Origin: Nocardioides bruguierae
Lineage (GTDB): Bacteria > Actinomycetota > Actinomycetes > Propionibacteriales > Nocardioidaceae
Length of the DNA: 64,000 bases
Assembly: GCF_023656415.1 (NCBI RefSeq)
Contig: NZ_JAMOIL010000003.1
Span: 1-64,000, forward strand
Reading direction: 5' to 3'
Both the position numbers and the translations under genes were made by a program. The notes beneath the pieces are model-generated. The model had not been told where the DNA came from, did no database searches, and saw only the letters and a list, made by a program, of their open reading frames with translations. This document shows positions 8,089-16,909 of this stretch, piece after piece. How positions within the stretch are numbered: position 1 is the first letter of the stretch; each line of letters starts with the position of its first letter.

Positions 8089-9272
8089 CAGAGGGAGCCC
8101 TCCGGGTAGAGGCGCAGCAGCGGCTGGCCGGGCGAGACGAGGTCGCCGTCCTCCACCAGCCACTCGACGACCTGGCCGCCGTGCAGGGCCTCGACCGAGA
8201 CCTTGTCGCGGGTGGAGGCCACCTCGCCGATGCTGGTGCCGGGGGCGACGACCTCCGCGTCGGCCACCTCGGCGCCGATGCGGAAGGTGCCCTTGGCCGG
8301 GGAGACCACGACGCGCCAGGTGGGGGTGAGGTCGAGGCCTGCGGGCTCGCCGTGCTTGTCGATGAACGCGCGGGCGTCGTCGATCTGGTCGGGGCCGTTG
8401 AAGGAGAAGGTCTCCACGCCCTTGAGGGCGCGCTTGGCGATGCCCGTCAGGGTGCCGGCCGGCGGCATCTCCAGGATGCCGGTGACGCCCAGGTCGCTCA
8501 TGGTCTCCATGCACAGGTCCCAGCGGACCGGCGAGGAGATCTGGCCGACGATGCGGCGCAGGACGTCGCGGCCCTCGTGCACGACCTGGCCGTCCCGGTT
8601 GGAGATGACGCGGGTGCGGGCGTCGTGCGTGGTCACGGCGGCGGCCAGCTGCTGGAGGTGGCTCACGGCGGGGGCCATGTGCTGGGTGTGGAACGCGCCG
8701 GCGACGGACAGGGGACGCAGCCGCGCCTTGGCGGGCGGCGCGTCGGCGAACGCGGCGAGCTGCTCCATCGTGCCCGCGGCCACGATCTGGCCGGGGCCGT
8801 TGTCGTTGGCGGCGGTGAGCCCGTTCGCGGCGATCGCGGCGAGGACCTCCTCGCGGTCGCCACCGAGGACGGCGGTCATGCCGGTCGGGGTGACGGCGGC
8901 GGCCTGGGCCATGGCCTTGCCGCGCTCGCGGACGAGCACCATGGCCTGCTCGGCGGTGATGGCCCGGGCACCCGCGGCGGCGGCGATCTCGCCCACGCTG
9001 TGGCCCGCGACGGCGCCGATGCGCTGGAAGGCGTCACCGGGGTGCGGGAAGAGGTGGAGGGCCGAGACGAGCGCGGTCGCGACCAGCAGCGGCTGGGCGA
9101 TCTGCGTGTCGCGGATCGTCTCCGCGTCGGCCTCCGTGCCGTAGTGGGCCAGGTCGAGGCCGGCGACGGTGGAGAGCCAGTGGAGCCGCGCGGCGAAGGC
9201 GGGGTCCTCCAGCCAGGGCTTGAGGAATCCGGGGGTCTGGGCTCCCTGTCCGGGAGCGACGATGACGAGCAC
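8088..9272 (-). CDS. fabD: malonyl-CoA:ACP transacylase with C-terminal lipoyl/biotinyl-like domain
   Basis: 394 residues, about 85 longer than ordinary FabD. Residues 1-310 are a normal transacylase: APGQGAQ near the start, nucleophile Ser92 in AGHSVGEIAA, AGAFHTQHM, and Gln/Arg positions in the usual places. Residues about 312-394 look like a barrel-sandwich carrier domain: VVSPAKGTFRIG resembles the opening of BCCP, then RDKVSVEA, then VVEWLVEDGDLVSPGQPLL resembles its closing half. The DK of RDKVSVEA (Lys at 8202-8204) matches a lipoylation motif rather than the biotin AMKM motif. The start was chosen as GTG 9272 because family members begin MLVIVAPGQG; GTG at 9281 or 9302 is possible. 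First gene of the fab operon. Confidence 0.92.
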   Translation of the reverse strand: MLVIVAPGQGAQTPGFLKPWLEDPAFAARLHWLSTVAGLDLAHYGTEADAETIRDTQIAQPLLVATALVSALHLFPHPGDAFQRIGAVAGHSVGEIAAAAGARAITAEQAMVLVRERGKAMAQAAAVTPTGMTAVLGGDREEVLAAIAANGLTAANDNGPGQIVAAGTMEQLAAFADAPPAKARLRPLSVAGAFHTQHMAPAVSHLQQLAAAVTTHDARTRVISNRDGQVVHEGRDVLRRIVGQISSPVRWDLCMETMSDLGVTGILEMPPAGTLTGIAKRALKGVETFSFNGPDQIDDARAFIDKHGEPAGLDLTPTWRVVVSPAKGTFRIGAEVADAEVVAPGTSIGEVASTRDKVSVEALHGGQVVEWLVEDGDLVSPGQPLLRLYPEGSL

Positions 9273-9340
9273 GTAGGACACTCTGCCGTTGTCGGACCCC
9301 ACGACTCATGGGCGGCGCGCACCATTTTCTGCCCGTGTCG

Positions 9341-9359
9341 TTTGTGGGAACCCCACAAA
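9341..9359. promoter_or_regulatory. inverted repeat, candidate FasR operator
   Basis: Perfect 8-bp arms TTTGTGGG/CCCACAAA with a 3-base spacer, alone in the 126-base gap between fasR and fabD and about 70 bases before the fabD start. An A/T-rich AGAAAAT follows towards fabD and could be part of its -10. In Streptomyces the PucR-type FasR activates fabD from this gap. The assignment of this repeat as its site is inference. Confidence 0.55.
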
Positions 9360-9398
9360 TCAGTGCGTTCTGTCACGTGCTACCTGTCGCTGCACGCG

Positions 9399-10598
9399 TC
9401 AGGTGTCGGGCGTCTCCGTCGCGCGACCCGACTGGCGGCCCAGGATCAGGGCGATCGAGAGGGTGAGCGCGTCGCGCGGCCGGGTGGCCGACAGGCCGGT
9501 CACCTCGGCCACCGAGCGCAGCCGGTAGCGCACCGTGTTGGCGTGCACGAACAGCGCCCGCGCCGCAGCCTCCACCGAGCCGCCGGCGGCCAGGTAGGCC
9601 GACAGCGTCGCGGTGAGCGCGCCACGCGCGTGGACGAGGGGGACATAGACGTCCTCCACCAGGTGCCGCCGCGCGTGGCCGTCGCCGGCCAGGGCGCGCT
9701 CGGCCATGAGGTCGTCGGCCGGGACGGGGCGGGGCGCCTCGGGCCAGCCCGCGGCCGCACGCAGCCCCGACATGGCGGCACGGGCGGAGAGGTGCGCGTC
9801 GCCCAGGCTGTCTGCCACGGGGCCGACCACGACCGGCCCGTCGCCGAAGACCGGCAGCACGGCTGCTGCTGCCGCGCCCGGGTCCTCGGCGCCCCCGAGG
9901 AGGACGACGAGCCGGTCGCCCTGCACGGCGCACAGGGCGTCCATGCCGCCGCTGCGAGCGCGGCGCCGGGCCTCGGAGAACAGGTCCGTCTCGGTGCGCC
10001 GGTGGGGCGCCTGGCCCAGCACCACGGCGATGCCGTCCTGCGACGTCCAGCCCAGGGCGCTCGCGCGGGAGAGGATCGCCTCGTCCGTGTCCGAGCGCAG
10101 GACCGCGTCCACCACGAGGGCCTCGAGCCGGGCGTCCCACGCGCCACGCGCCTCCGCGGCGCGGGCGTAGACCTCCGCGGCGGCGAAGGCGACCTCGCGG
10201 GCGTAGCGCAGGATCGCGGCGTGCACCTGCGCGGCCTCCTCGGGCGGCAGCAGGGAGCCGACGTCCGCCTCGATGGCGTCGATGGAGAGGCGGACGAGGT
10301 CGACCGTCTGCTGGAGGCTGATCGCGCCGGCCAGGGCGCGGGGCGCGGCGCCGAAGACCGCGGCGGCGATCGCGGTGCCGCTGCGGTGGCCGCCCTGCTG
10401 GTCGTCGGCGTACCAGTCGACGAAGCTGCGCACGCCGTTCTGCACGATCTGCCCGACCCACGCGCGGTCCTCGGCGCGCATCTCGCGGAACCAGGGGAGC
10501 GCGGAGTCCATCCGTGCGGTGGCCGCGGTGCTCAGCGCACCCGTGGCCCGGAGCAGGGTCTCCGCCGCGGGGGACGCCGCGGGGGACTCGCCGGTCAT
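9399..10598 (-). CDS. fasR: PucR-family transcriptional activator of fatty acid synthesis (FasR-like)
   Basis: 399-residue regulator. The C-terminal PucR-type helix-turn-helix is clear in LFVHANTVRYRLRSVAEVTGL. The centre (about 155-290) resembles the GGDEF-like CdaR domain, and the N-terminal 150 residues are helical and resemble the FasR effector region. Streptomyces FasR, encoded immediately upstream of fabD in the same orientation, activates the fabDHPF operon; identical placement supports the same role here. The ATG at 10598 lies seven bases after a TAGGCT box, so the mRNA is probably leaderless. Confidence 0.9.
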   Translation of the reverse strand: MTGESPAASPAAETLLRATGALSTAATARMDSALPWFREMRAEDRAWVGQIVQNGVRSFVDWYADDQQGGHRSGTAIAAAVFGAAPRALAGAISLQQTVDLVRLSIDAIEADVGSLLPPEEAAQVHAAILRYAREVAFAAAEVYARAAEARGAWDARLEALVVDAVLRSDTDEAILSRASALGWTSQDGIAVVLGQAPHRRTETDLFSEARRRARSGGMDALCAVQGDRLVVLLGGAEDPGAAAAAVLPVFGDGPVVVGPVADSLGDAHLSARAAMSGLRAAAGWPEAPRPVPADDLMAERALAGDGHARRHLVEDVYVPLVHARGALTATLSAYLAAGGSVEAAARALFVHANTVRYRLRSVAEVTGLSATRPRDALTLSIALILGRQSGRATETPDT

Positions 10599-10605
10599 GC
10601 CTGCG

Positions 10606-10611
10606 AGCCTA
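10606..10611 (-). promoter_or_regulatory. -10 box of leaderless fasR promoter
   Basis: TAGGCT on the minus strand, 7 nt before the ATG. Transcription would start at or next to the start codon. Confidence 0.6.
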
Positions 10612-10768
10612 GTCCAGGCGAGGTCCGGTGCGCCGCCGGCGGTCACGCGCGTGCAACGTGGCCGCAACGGGGGTGTGATGCACTTCTCATGAAGATCTGC
10701 CCGTGAGCCCGCCGGGCGGTTACCGTGGACACGACGTCACAGGTTCGTGCGCCAGGTGAGGAGGAGCT

Positions 10769-11755
10769 GTGCCGACGAGCACCCAGGCCCGCCCCGCGCG
10801 CACGCGCGGCCGCGGCCGCGACGGCCACGAGCTGAGGTTCGTCACCATCCACGGCCACCGCCGGGCGTTCGTCACGGCCGGCCAGGGGCCGGCGCTGGTG
10901 CTGCTGCACGGCCTCGGCTGTGACCACACCACCTGGTCGCCCGTGATCGCGCGGCTCGCGGAGCACTTCACCGTCATTGCGCCGGACCTCCTCGGCCACG
11001 GGGCCTCCGACAAGCCCCGCGCCGACTACAGCGTCGGCGGCTACGCCAACGGCATGCGCGACCTGCTGACCGTGCTCGGCATCGACAAGGCCACCGTGGT
11101 CGGGCACAGCTTCGGCGGGGGCGTCGCGATGCAGTTCGCCTACCAGTTCCCCGAGCGCACCGAGCGGCTCGTCCTGGTCGCCTCCGGCGGTCTCGGCCCC
11201 GAGGTCACCCCTGTCATCCGGGCCGTGACCACCCCGGGGTTCCACCAGGTGATGGGCGCGCTGACGATGCCCGTGGTCCGCCAGGTCGGGACGACGGCGA
11301 TGTCGGCGCTCTCCCTGCTGCCGGTGCCGGCCACCCGGGACCTCGACGAGGTCGCTGCCATCTACGACTCCTTCAAGGACCCGGCGGCCCGCGCCGCGAT
11401 CCGGCACGTGGTGCGCGCCGTGGTCGACTGGCGGGGCCAGATCGTCACCATGGCCGACCGGGCCTACCTCACCGAGGCCATGCCGATGTGCGTGCTGTGG
11501 GGCACCGACGACCACGTCATCCCGGTCAGCCACGCCGCCAACGCGGCGGCCCTGGCGCCCAAGGCCAGGATCGAGATCATGGACGGGGCGGGGCACTTCC
11601 CGCACAAGGAGGACCCGGAGCGCTTCGCCGACCTGGTGCTCGACTTCTGCGCGAGCACCCGGCCCGCGGTCTACTCCCGGGCCCGCTGGCGCGCCCTGCT
11701 GCGCACCGGGCACGACACCGGGCTCACCTCGGTGGGCGGCGCGACCGGCGCCTGA
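10769..11755 (+). CDS. alpha/beta hydrolase
   Basis: 328 residues, cytoplasmic alpha/beta-hydrolase fold. Oxyanion-hole motif LLHGLGCDHTTW, nucleophile Ser in VVGHSFGGGVAM (about residue 115), acid in LWGTDDHVIP and His in GAGHFPHKEDPERF are all visible, so the enzyme should be active. The substrate is unknown; the sequence resembles general esterase/lipase-like hydrolases. A basic 20-residue N-terminal tail precedes the domain and a 40-residue Arg-rich tail follows it. The GTG start has a strong GAGGAGGAG site. It is divergent from fasR. Confidence 0.88.
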   Translation: MPTSTQARPARTRGRGRDGHELRFVTIHGHRRAFVTAGQGPALVLLHGLGCDHTTWSPVIARLAEHFTVIAPDLLGHGASDKPRADYSVGGYANGMRDLLTVLGIDKATVVGHSFGGGVAMQFAYQFPERTERLVLVASGGLGPEVTPVIRAVTTPGFHQVMGALTMPVVRQVGTTAMSALSLLPVPATRDLDEVAAIYDSFKDPAARAAIRHVVRAVVDWRGQIVTMADRAYLTEAMPMCVLWGTDDHVIPVSHAANAAALAPKARIEIMDGAGHFPHKEDPERFADLVLDFCASTRPAVYSRARWRALLRTGHDTGLTSVGGATGA

Positions 11756-11783
11756 GTCGCCTCGCCGCCGGAGGCCGGGCGTC

Positions 11784-12167
11784 TCAGCCCCAGGCCGCCG
11801 CGTCGGTGAGGCAGAAGGGGTGCCCGGCCGGGTCCAGCAGGACCCGCCAGGTCTCGCCGGGCTGCGGGTCGACCAGCGAGGCGCCGAGCGCGACGGCGCG
11901 CTGCGCCGCCTCGTCCAGGTCGTCGACGGCGAGGTCGAGGTGCACCTGCTTGCGCCCGCCCTCGTCGGGCCAGGACGGCGGCACGTGACCCTCGACGCGA
12001 CCGAAGCCGAGCCGGGCGGGGCCGTGGGTGAGCATCGCGTAGTCGTCGGTCGCCACGGCCACCTCCCAGCCGAGCAGGGCGGCCCAGAAGGCCGCCTCGG
12101 GCGCCACCTCGGCGCAGTCGAGGGTGACCATGGCGAGGCGGGCGACGGGCGGGGTCTGTGCGCTCAT
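11784..12167 (-). CDS. VOC-family (glyoxalase-like) protein
   Basis: 127 residues with the paired beta-alpha-beta-beta-beta modules of the vicinal oxygen chelate fold: MVTLDCAEVAPEAAFWAALLGWEV and KQVHLDLAVDDLDEA followed by DPAGHPFCLT. The pattern fits small actinobacterial glyoxalase-like proteins of unknown substrate. The ATG at 12167 is 75 bases from the divergent AraC-type gene, suggesting that the regulator may control it. Confidence 0.85.
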   Translation of the reverse strand: MSAQTPPVARLAMVTLDCAEVAPEAAFWAALLGWEVAVATDDYAMLTHGPARLGFGRVEGHVPPSWPDEGGRKQVHLDLAVDDLDEAAQRAVALGASLVDPQPGETWRVLLDPAGHPFCLTDAAAWG

Positions 12168-12242
12168 GCCCCCAGGCTGGCCGCGTCGCCCCGGCCGGGA
12201 TTGGAGGAACGCGACAGCCGGGCGCCGCGGGGCGAGGATGGA

Positions 12243-13103
12243 ATGATGACCGAGGACCGCGGCGAGCGCCGCGCCCGCGCGCAGCTGCTGCGGCCGGACC
12301 TGGCCGAGGGGCGGTTCGCCACCGGCCGGACGGAGCCGCCGGCGGACCTGGCGCCGCTGGTCGACGACGGCTGGTGGGTGACCTGGTCGCTGCCGGAGCC
12401 GCATGTGCAGGCCGTCGTCCCGAGGCCCGTGGTGCACGTGGCGCTCGAGGACGCCGGCGGGCGGCCGCGGCTGCTCGTGCACGGGGTGCGGACGACCGGG
12501 TTCGAGCGGCGGCTGGAGGGGACCGGAGCCACGGTGGCACTGGCCTTCCGGCCGGCCGGCTTCGCCCCGGTGCTGGGTGCCGACGTGGCCCGGCTGCGCG
12601 ACCGCGAGACGCCGGCGGCCGACGTGCTCGGCGTCGACGACGTGCCGGTGGCGGCCCGCGCGGCCGCCCTCGCGGGCGCCGGGGACCCGGCGGCCGGGGT
12701 GGAGGTGCTCGCGCAGTGGCTGCGCGGACTCGCGCCCGAGCCCGACCCGGTGACCGACGAGCTGGCGGCGCTGGTGGAACGCGTCGAGACGGACCGGTCG
12801 CTGCGACGGGTCGAGCAGCTGGCGGGGCTGGCCGGGGTCACCGTCCGCACGTTGCAGCGGCGGTTCACCACGCACGTCGGCGTCGGCCCGAAGTGGGTGC
12901 TGCGGCGGTTCCGGCTGCTCGACGTCGCGGCCGCCGCGCACGGGGGCGAGCCCGTCGACTGGGCCGGGCTTGCGGCCGACCTGGGTTTTGCCGACCAGTC
13001 CCACCTGGTGCGGGAGTTCACCGGGCTGACCGGACGCTCGCCGGCCGCGTACGTGCGGGACCTGGGCGGACGGGCGGGCAGCAGCCCGGGCGGGAACGGC
13101 TGA
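12243..13103 (+). CDS. AraC-family transcriptional regulator
   Basis: 286 residues. The C-terminal two-helix AraC DNA-binding domain is visible: VEQLAGLAGVTVRTLQRRFT and LAADLGFADQSHLVREFTGL ending in GRSPAAYVRDL. The N-terminal half (about 1-170) resembles the sensor region of AraC proteins with a DUF6597-like domain; its ligand is unknown. ATG codons at 12243 and 12246 both follow GGCGAGG. It is divergent from the VOC gene. Confidence 0.88.
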   Translation: MMTEDRGERRARAQLLRPDLAEGRFATGRTEPPADLAPLVDDGWWVTWSLPEPHVQAVVPRPVVHVALEDAGGRPRLLVHGVRTTGFERRLEGTGATVALAFRPAGFAPVLGADVARLRDRETPAADVLGVDDVPVAARAAALAGAGDPAAGVEVLAQWLRGLAPEPDPVTDELAALVERVETDRSLRRVEQLAGLAGVTVRTLQRRFTTHVGVGPKWVLRRFRLLDVAAAAHGGEPVDWAGLAADLGFADQSHLVREFTGLTGRSPAAYVRDLGGRAGSSPGGNG

Positions 13104-13176
13104 GCCGCCGCCGGCTCCCGGTCTCCCGGGGCCGACGACGGCTCGCTCGTGGTGCTGGTGCTGGGGGAGGGAAGCC

Positions 13177-15969
13177 TCAGGCGTCGCCACCCTCCTGCTT
13201 GACGCCGCGCGTGGCGGTGGCGTCGTCGATCTTGTACTGCGCGAAGGCCTTCTCCACCAGGCTCGGGTCGATGTCGCCGGCGTCCGCGAGGCCCTGGAGG
13301 GCCCGGACGACGACCGACTCGGCGTCGATGTTGAAGAACCGTCGGGCGGCCGGGCGGGTGTCGGCGAAGCCGTACCCGTCGGCGCCGAGGACGCAGTAGT
13401 CGCCGGGGACCCAGCGAGCGATCTGCATCGGCACGGCGGACATGTAGTCCGAGACCGCCACGAACGGGCCGAGGCCACCGGAGAGCTTGGTCGTCACCCA
13501 CGGGGTGCGACGCGGCTCGCTCGGGTGCAGCAGGTTGTAGTCCTCGGAGGCCACGGCCTCGCGGGCCAGCTCGTTCCAGGAGGTGACCGACCAGATGTCG
13601 GCGTACACGCCCCAGTCCTTGGCCAGCATCTCGGCCGCCTCGGTCACCCACGGCATGCCGACGCCGGAGCCCATGAGCTGCACGCGCGGACCGTCGCCCT
13701 GGATCGACCCGACCTTGTGCACGCCCTTGAGGATGCCCTCGACGTCGACGTCCTCGGGCTCCTTCGGCTGGGAGACCGGCTCGTTGTAGACGGTCATGTA
13801 GAACACGACGTCCTCACCGTGCGGGTGCTCCTCGGTGGAGCCGTACATGCGCTCCAGGCCGCTCTGCATGACGTGCGCGACCTCGTAGGCGTACGCCGGG
13901 TCGTAGTGGACGACGGCGGGGTTGGTCGCCGCGAGGAGCGGCGAGTGCCCGTCGGCGTGCTGGAGGCCCTCGCCGGTCAGCGTGGTGCGACCGGCGGTGG
14001 CGCCGATGAGGAAGCCGCGGCCCATCTGGTCGGTCATCGCCCAGATGGAGTCGCCGGTGCGCTGGAACCCGAACATCGAGTAGAAGATGTAGAACGGGAT
14101 CATCGGCTCGCCGTGGGTGGCGTAGGCCGTGCCGGCAGCCGTGGCCGAGGCCATCGCGCCGGCCTCGGAGATGCCCTCGTGCAGCAGCTGGCCGGAGGTG
14201 GACTCCGCGTACTTCAGCAGCAGCTTGCGGTCGACGGACTCGTACGACTGGCCGTGCGGGTTGTAGACCTTGGCGCTCGGGAACATGGCGTCCATGCCGA
14301 AGGTCCGGTACTCGTCCGGCGCGATCGGGACGATGCGCTTGCCGATCTCCTTGTCGCGCATCCAGTCCTTGAGCAGGCGGACGGCGGCCATGGTGGTGGC
14401 GATCTTGTTCTTGCCCGAGCCCTGCTTGATCTCGGAGTAGACCTTGTCGCCGGGCAGCGTGAGCGGCTTGGCGTTGGTGCGGCGCTCGGGGACGGAGCCG
14501 CCGAGCTGCTTGCGCCGCTCCATCATGTACTCGAACTCGGGGCTGTTCTTGCCGGGGTGGAAGAACGGCGCGGCACCGGTGGCCTCGTAGGAGCGCTCGA
14601 GGTCGGCGTCCGAGATCGGCAGGTAGAGGCGGTCGCGGAACTTCTTGACGTCGTCCTGCGTCAGCTTCTTCATCTGGTGCGTGGCGTTCTTGCCCTCGAG
14701 GGCGTCGATCGTCCAGCCCTTGATGGTGTGCGCCAGGATCACGGTCGGCTGGCCGACGTGCTTGGACGCCGCGTCGAAGGCCGCGTACACCTTGCGGTAG
14801 TCGTGACCGCCGCGCGGGAGCTTGCGGATCTGGTCGTCGCTCATGTGCTCGACCATCTTGCGCAGACGCGGGTCGTCACCGAAGAAGTGGTCGCGGACGT
14901 AGCCGCCGGACTCCACCGAGTAGGTCTGGAACGCACCGTCGGGGGTGGAGTTCATCTTGTTGACCAGGGCGCCGTCGACGTCGCGGGCGAGCAGGTCGTC
15001 CCACTCGCGGCCCCAGACGACCTTGATGACGTTCCAGCCGGCGCCGCGGAAGTTGGACTCCAGCTCCTGGATGATCTTGCCGTTGCCGGTGACCGGGCCG
15101 TCGAGCTGCTGGAGGTTGCAGTTGATGACCCAGGTGAGGTTGTCCAGCTCCTCGCGGGCGGCCACGCGGATCGCGCCGAGGCTCTCGGGCTCGGCCATCT
15201 CGCCGTCGCCGAGGAACGCCCACACGTTCTGGTCGCTGGTGTCCTTGATGCCGCGGTTGTGCAGGTAGCGGTTGAACCGGGCCTGGTAGATCGAGTTGAT
15301 GCCGGTGAGGCCCATGGAGACCGTGGGGAACTCCCAGAACTCCGGCATGAGGCGCGGGTGCGGGTAGGACGAGAGGCCCTGGCCGACGCCGTGCTGGACC
15401 TCCTGGCGGAAGCGGTAGAGCTGCTCCTCGCTCAGCCGGCCCTCGAGGAAGGCGCGGGAGTAGACGCCGGGGGAGGCGTGGCCCTGGATGTAGACCTGGT
15501 CGCCACCGCCCGGGTGCTCCTTGCCCCGGAAGAAGTGGTTGAAGCCGACCTCGTAGAGGCTCGCGGAGGACTGGTAGGTGGCGATGTGGCCGCCGACCTC
15601 CAGGCCCTTGCGGTTGGCGCTGGAGACCATCATCGCCGCGTTCCAGCGGATGAACGCACGGATGCGTCGCTCGATGTCCTCGTCGCCGGGGAACCACGGC
15701 TCGCGCTCGGGCGGGATGGTGTTGATGTAGTCGGTGCTCCGCAGCGCGGGCACGCCGACCTGCTCCTGGCGCGCGCGCTCGAGCAGCCGCAGCATCACGT
15801 AGCGGGCGCGGTCGCGGCCCCGCTCGGACACCATGGCGTCGAAGGAGTCGATCCAGTCCTGGGTCTCGGACGGGTCGATGTCGGGCAGCTGGGTGGGCAG
15901 ACCCTCGTGGATCACCGACGGGATACCGCCGGTGCGGGTGCCGGATGAGTTCGATGATGCCTCGGTCAC
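13177..15969 (-). CDS. aceE: pyruvate dehydrogenase E1 component (homodimeric type)
   Basis: 930 residues. Thiamine-diphosphate enzyme that decarboxylates pyruvate and acetylates the lipoyl arm of E2. The ThDP motif starts at [10 protein letters not shown] (about residue 255) and ends in [12 protein letters not shown]. The full-length AceE pattern, including [15 protein letters not shown] and the C-terminal [11 protein letters not shown], is intact. GTG 15969 is chosen because homologous proteins begin MT(A)EASSN; the AAGG just before it is too close to be an ideal ribosome site. No E2 or E3 gene is adjacent. It is divergent from the DUF3052 gene, as in other actinobacteria. Confidence 0.95.
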   Translation of the reverse strand: MTEASSNSSGTRTGGIPSVIHEGLPTQLPDIDPSETQDWIDSFDAMVSERGRDRARYVMLRLLERARQEQVGVPALRSTDYINTIPPEREPWFPGDEDIERRIRAFIRWNAAMMVSSANRKGLEVGGHIATYQSSASLYEVGFNHFFRGKEHPGGGDQVYIQGHASPGVYSRAFLEGRLSEEQLYRFRQEVQHGVGQGLSSYPHPRLMPEFWEFPTVSMGLTGINSIYQARFNRYLHNRGIKDTSDQNVWAFLGDGEMAEPESLGAIRVAAREELDNLTWVINCNLQQLDGPVTGNGKIIQELESNFRGAGWNVIKVVWGREWDDLLARDVDGALVNKMNSTPDGAFQTYSVESGGYVRDHFFGDDPRLRKMVEHMSDDQIRKLPRGGHDYRKVYAAFDAASKHVGQPTVILAHTIKGWTIDALEGKNATHQMKKLTQDDVKKFRDRLYLPISDADLERSYEATGAAPFFHPGKNSPEFEYMMERRKQLGGSVPERRTNAKPLTLPGDKVYSEIKQGSGKNKIATTMAAVRLLKDWMRDKEIGKRIVPIAPDEYRTFGMDAMFPSAKVYNPHGQSYESVDRKLLLKYAESTSGQLLHEGISEAGAMASATAAGTAYATHGEPMIPFYIFYSMFGFQRTGDSIWAMTDQMGRGFLIGATAGRTTLTGEGLQHADGHSPLLAATNPAVVHYDPAYAYEVAHVMQSGLERMYGSTEEHPHGEDVVFYMTVYNEPVSQPKEPEDVDVEGILKGVHKVGSIQGDGPRVQLMGSGVGMPWVTEAAEMLAKDWGVYADIWSVTSWNELAREAVASEDYNLLHPSEPRRTPWVTTKLSGGLGPFVAVSDYMSAVPMQIARWVPGDYCVLGADGYGFADTRPAARRFFNIDAESVVVRALQGLADAGDIDPSLVEKAFAQYKIDDATATRGVKQEGGDA

Positions 15970-16355
15970 CCTTGCATCGTCGCACGGCTTCGGACCGCAC
16001 GAAACGCCCCGGCGCCGGTTCTCGCACTGACGACGCGACTGTTCGCTCAGCGGACGTTTTTGCGGGATGTTTGTCAGAACATGGGTGGCTACAGGAGTTC
16101 CCGCCCACGTCAGAGGCCGGTCTGGACCACGAGTGTCCGCGGTGCGCCTCGCCGGCGCGCCTCGTCCGTCGTGGCCCACGGAGGGCCGCTGTGCGGCACC
16201 TCCTGGGGGGCTCGGTGGCACGAAAAGGGCTGGTCGAGGGGCATCAGTTGCGTGTCAGAGGTTGCGCCGGATGGACGGTTCCGATGGACTACGCCTCACA
16301 CACCGGTGCGCGAGCCCGGTGTCGCACACCACAATCGACGAAGACGGAGGCTCAC
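15970..16355. promoter_or_regulatory. aceE/DUF3052 divergent promoter region
   Basis: 386 bases without a supportable gene; the frames that are open here lack ribosome sites and recognisable protein sequence. It must hold the promoters of both flanking genes. An imperfect operator-like palindrome ATGTT-TGTCAG-AACAT lies at 16067-16082, about 100 bases before aceE. No certain -35/-10 pair could be assigned. Confidence 0.5.
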
Positions 16356-16796
16356 GTGAGCTCGACCGCGGGTGGCGGGTCCACCCAGACAGACACCGCG
16401 TCCGGCGCCGGCGCGCGCCTCGGACTGGGCGCGGGCATGGTGGTCCAGGAGCTCGGGTGGGACAACGACACCGACGACGACCTCCGGGTCTCGATCGAGG
16501 ACACCATCGACGCCGACATGGTGGACGGTGACTACGGCAACGTCGTCGACGCCGTCCTGCTCTGGTGGCGTGCCGAGGACGGAGACCTGGTGGACGGGCT
16601 CGTCGACGCCCTGACGGACCTGGTCGGCGGCGGCTCGATCTGGCTGCTCACGCCGAAGGTCGGGCGTCCCGGTTCCGTGGACCCCTCCGACGTCGCCGAG
16701 GCCGCGCCGATCGCCGGCCTCTCGCAGACGACCACCGCGACCGTCTCCAAGGACTGGTCCGCGACCCGCCTGGTCGCCCCCAAGACGCCCGTCTGA
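16356..16796 (+). CDS. DUF3052 family protein
   Basis: 146-residue soluble acidic protein. Residues 20-70 carry the family signature GMVVQELGWDNDTDDDLR and VVDAVLLWWRAEDGDL; the C-terminal half is SIWLLTPKVGRPG and SQTTTATVSKDWSATRLV. The function is unknown, but the family is a constant divergent neighbour of aceE in actinobacteria. The GTG start follows GGAGG. A terminator lies directly downstream. Confidence 0.88.
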   Translation: MSSTAGGGSTQTDTASGAGARLGLGAGMVVQELGWDNDTDDDLRVSIEDTIDADMVDGDYGNVVDAVLLWWRAEDGDLVDGLVDALTDLVGGGSIWLLTPKVGRPGSVDPSDVAEAAPIAGLSQTTTATVSKDWSATRLVAPKTPV

Positions 16797-16808
16797 CGCG
16801 CGCCCGCC

Positions 16809-16834
16809 GGCCGACACCCGCTGGGGTGTCGGCC
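16809..16834 (+). terminator. terminator after DUF3052 gene
   Basis: Perfect 11-bp stem GGCCGACACCC/GGGTGTCGGCC with loop GCTG, 12 bases after the stop. No T-tract. Confidence 0.75.
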
Positions 16835-16909
16835 GTCACTCCGGGCGTGCTCGGTCGTTGAGCCGTCGTCCGCACCGCCGCGGACGACGTCGACCGCTCG
16901 GAGGCCCGC

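Noticed and set aside
13525-15948. 800-codon frame antisense to aceE
   Set aside because: Same reason; aceE itself is unmistakable on the other strand.
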